Shown piece after piece: positions 5,883 to 6,140 of a DNA stretch of 6,140 nucleotides. Positions within the stretch are counted from its first letter, which is position 1. The number at the start of each line of letters is the position of its first letter. This DNA comes from Desulfoplanes sp. Its GTDB lineage: Bacteria; Desulfobacterota; Desulfovibrionia; Desulfovibrionales; Desulfomicrobiaceae. Below the pieces are notes generated by a model. It worked only from the letters and a program-made list of their open reading frames with translations, was not told where the DNA came from and did no database searches. A program made the position numbers and the translations under genes. The stretch lies in contig JAQVZR010000120.1 of NCBI GenBank assembly GCA_028708105.1, forward strand, positions 1 through 6,140, read 5' to 3'.

Positions 5883-6117
5883 GCCTGCGCGCATAACTCT
5901 GCGCCTCCGCCCCGGGGGCACTGACCGTTGTGCTACTTCACCGGCCTCCATACCTCCTGCGCACTGCCTACTTTCCTCCGTGCTCTGTCTGCCATCCCCC
6001 TTTCTTGCCATATTCCAATCCGACCTTATATGCTATGGTTCGCCGCCGTGCATCCAGCTTCTCATAGATTTTTAGGATGCGGCTTCATCATCAAACCTCA
6101 CGGAATCCGAATCTGTC
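5883..6117. other. Non-coding stretch before the last gene, with small hairpins
   Basis: From the terminator to the ATG at 6118 no convincing gene is seen. The short open frames on both strands have no ribosome-binding site at a sensible distance and no protein-like composition. GCGCA (5889-5893) pairs with TGCGC (5900-5904), and GCAC (5918-5921) pairs with GTGC (5930-5933). CCCCGGGG lies at 5910-5917. The stretch from about 5934 to 6005 is pyrimidine-rich on the + strand. It probably serves as spacer and upstream region for the gene starting at 6118. A small RNA cannot be excluded. Confidence 0.5.
6005..6034 (+). promoter_or_regulatory. Candidate sigma-70 promoter for the gene at 6118
   Basis: TTGCCA (6005-6010, one mismatch to the -35 consensus) and TATGCT (6029-6034, two mismatches to the -10) are 18 bp apart. 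Transcription would start near 6041, giving a leader of about 75 nt. No convincing LexA box was recognised, though deltaproteobacterial SOS boxes vary. Confidence 0.4.
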
Positions 6118-6140
6118 ATGCAATACATTCATATCAAAGG
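6118..6140 (+). CDS. Start of a gene, probably UvrA (excinuclease ABC subunit A), 3'-truncated
   Basis: ATG 6118 opens a frame to the window end giving MQYIHIKG. UvrA proteins typically begin with a few residues followed by (Y)IHI(K/R/Q)GAR-HNLK, so these eight residues fit that N-terminus well. UvrA is the ATPase that finds bulky DNA lesions in nucleotide excision repair. Only eight residues are available, the Shine-Dalgarno is weak (ACGGAA at about 6100), and no Walker motif lies inside the window, so this is a tentative reading. A promoter candidate at 6005-6034 points to it. Confidence 0.4.

Noticed and set aside
5874..5960. tRNA-like fold on the minus strand (GCAC/GTGC hairpin preceded by TA, as in a D-arm)
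   Set aside because: The anticodon stem does not pair and there is no TTCGAAT-type T-loop or matching acceptor stem.
5781..6011. Minus-strand 76-codon open frame in the pre-uvrA gap
   Set aside because: The composition is not protein-like (runs of Arg and Gly), it crosses the terminator, and the only AGGAGGT touches an internal ATG directly, which is too close to serve it.
5866..6075. Plus-strand 69-codon open frame beginning MHTKKRP
   Set aside because: It starts right after the terminator T-run with no ribosome-binding site and shows low-complexity, Pro/Ser/Cys-rich translation.

Overview
The window reads as a segment of a bacterial chromosome, most likely from a deltaproteobacterium of the Desulfovibrionales type. 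This placement is an inference from protein style and gene order, not a database match. The base composition is moderately GC-rich and no plasmid, phage or transposase gene is visible.

Positions 1-3424 form a housekeeping block on the + strand. It holds the C-terminal end of IspF (isoprenoid precursor synthesis, possibly the tail of an IspDF fusion), a complete glutamyl-tRNA synthetase (gltX, 290-1753) and a complete cysteinyl-tRNA synthetase (cysS, 1967-3424). The order ispDF-gltX-cysS recalls the ispD-ispF-gltX-cysE-cysS cluster of Bacillus, here without cysE. The gaps are 110 and 213 bp, so the genes need not be one transcript. The gltX-cysS gap holds an extended -10 promoter candidate followed by a strongly self-complementary stretch that looks like a REP-type palindromic pair.

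Positions 3425-4550 hold a perfect 11-bp inverted repeat and then an integral membrane protein of the nucleoside-recognition (Gate) domain type. It is convergent with a small minus-strand gene (4707-5000) encoding a ten-cysteine protein of the 'cysteine-rich small domain' family. A degenerate second copy of the palindromic element lies between these two genes.

Positions 5001-5865 hold a divergent intergenic region, a candidate sigma-54 promoter, and a small secreted protein (5258-5647). That protein has an N-terminal signal peptide and a C-terminal PEP-CTERM/VPLPA-CTERM-like tripartite sorting signal, the hallmark of exosortase substrates. A hairpin plus T-run terminator lies about 170 nt downstream of its stop.

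Positions 5866-6140 are mostly non-coding. A promoter candidate at 6005-6034 is followed by an ATG at 6118 whose first residues, MQYIHIKG, match the usual start of UvrA, so the window probably ends at the beginning of uvrA.

The genes do not form one obvious pathway. The most interesting accessory element is the solitary exosortase-type substrate with its possible sigma-54 promoter. No clearly new multi-gene system can be supported from this window alone.
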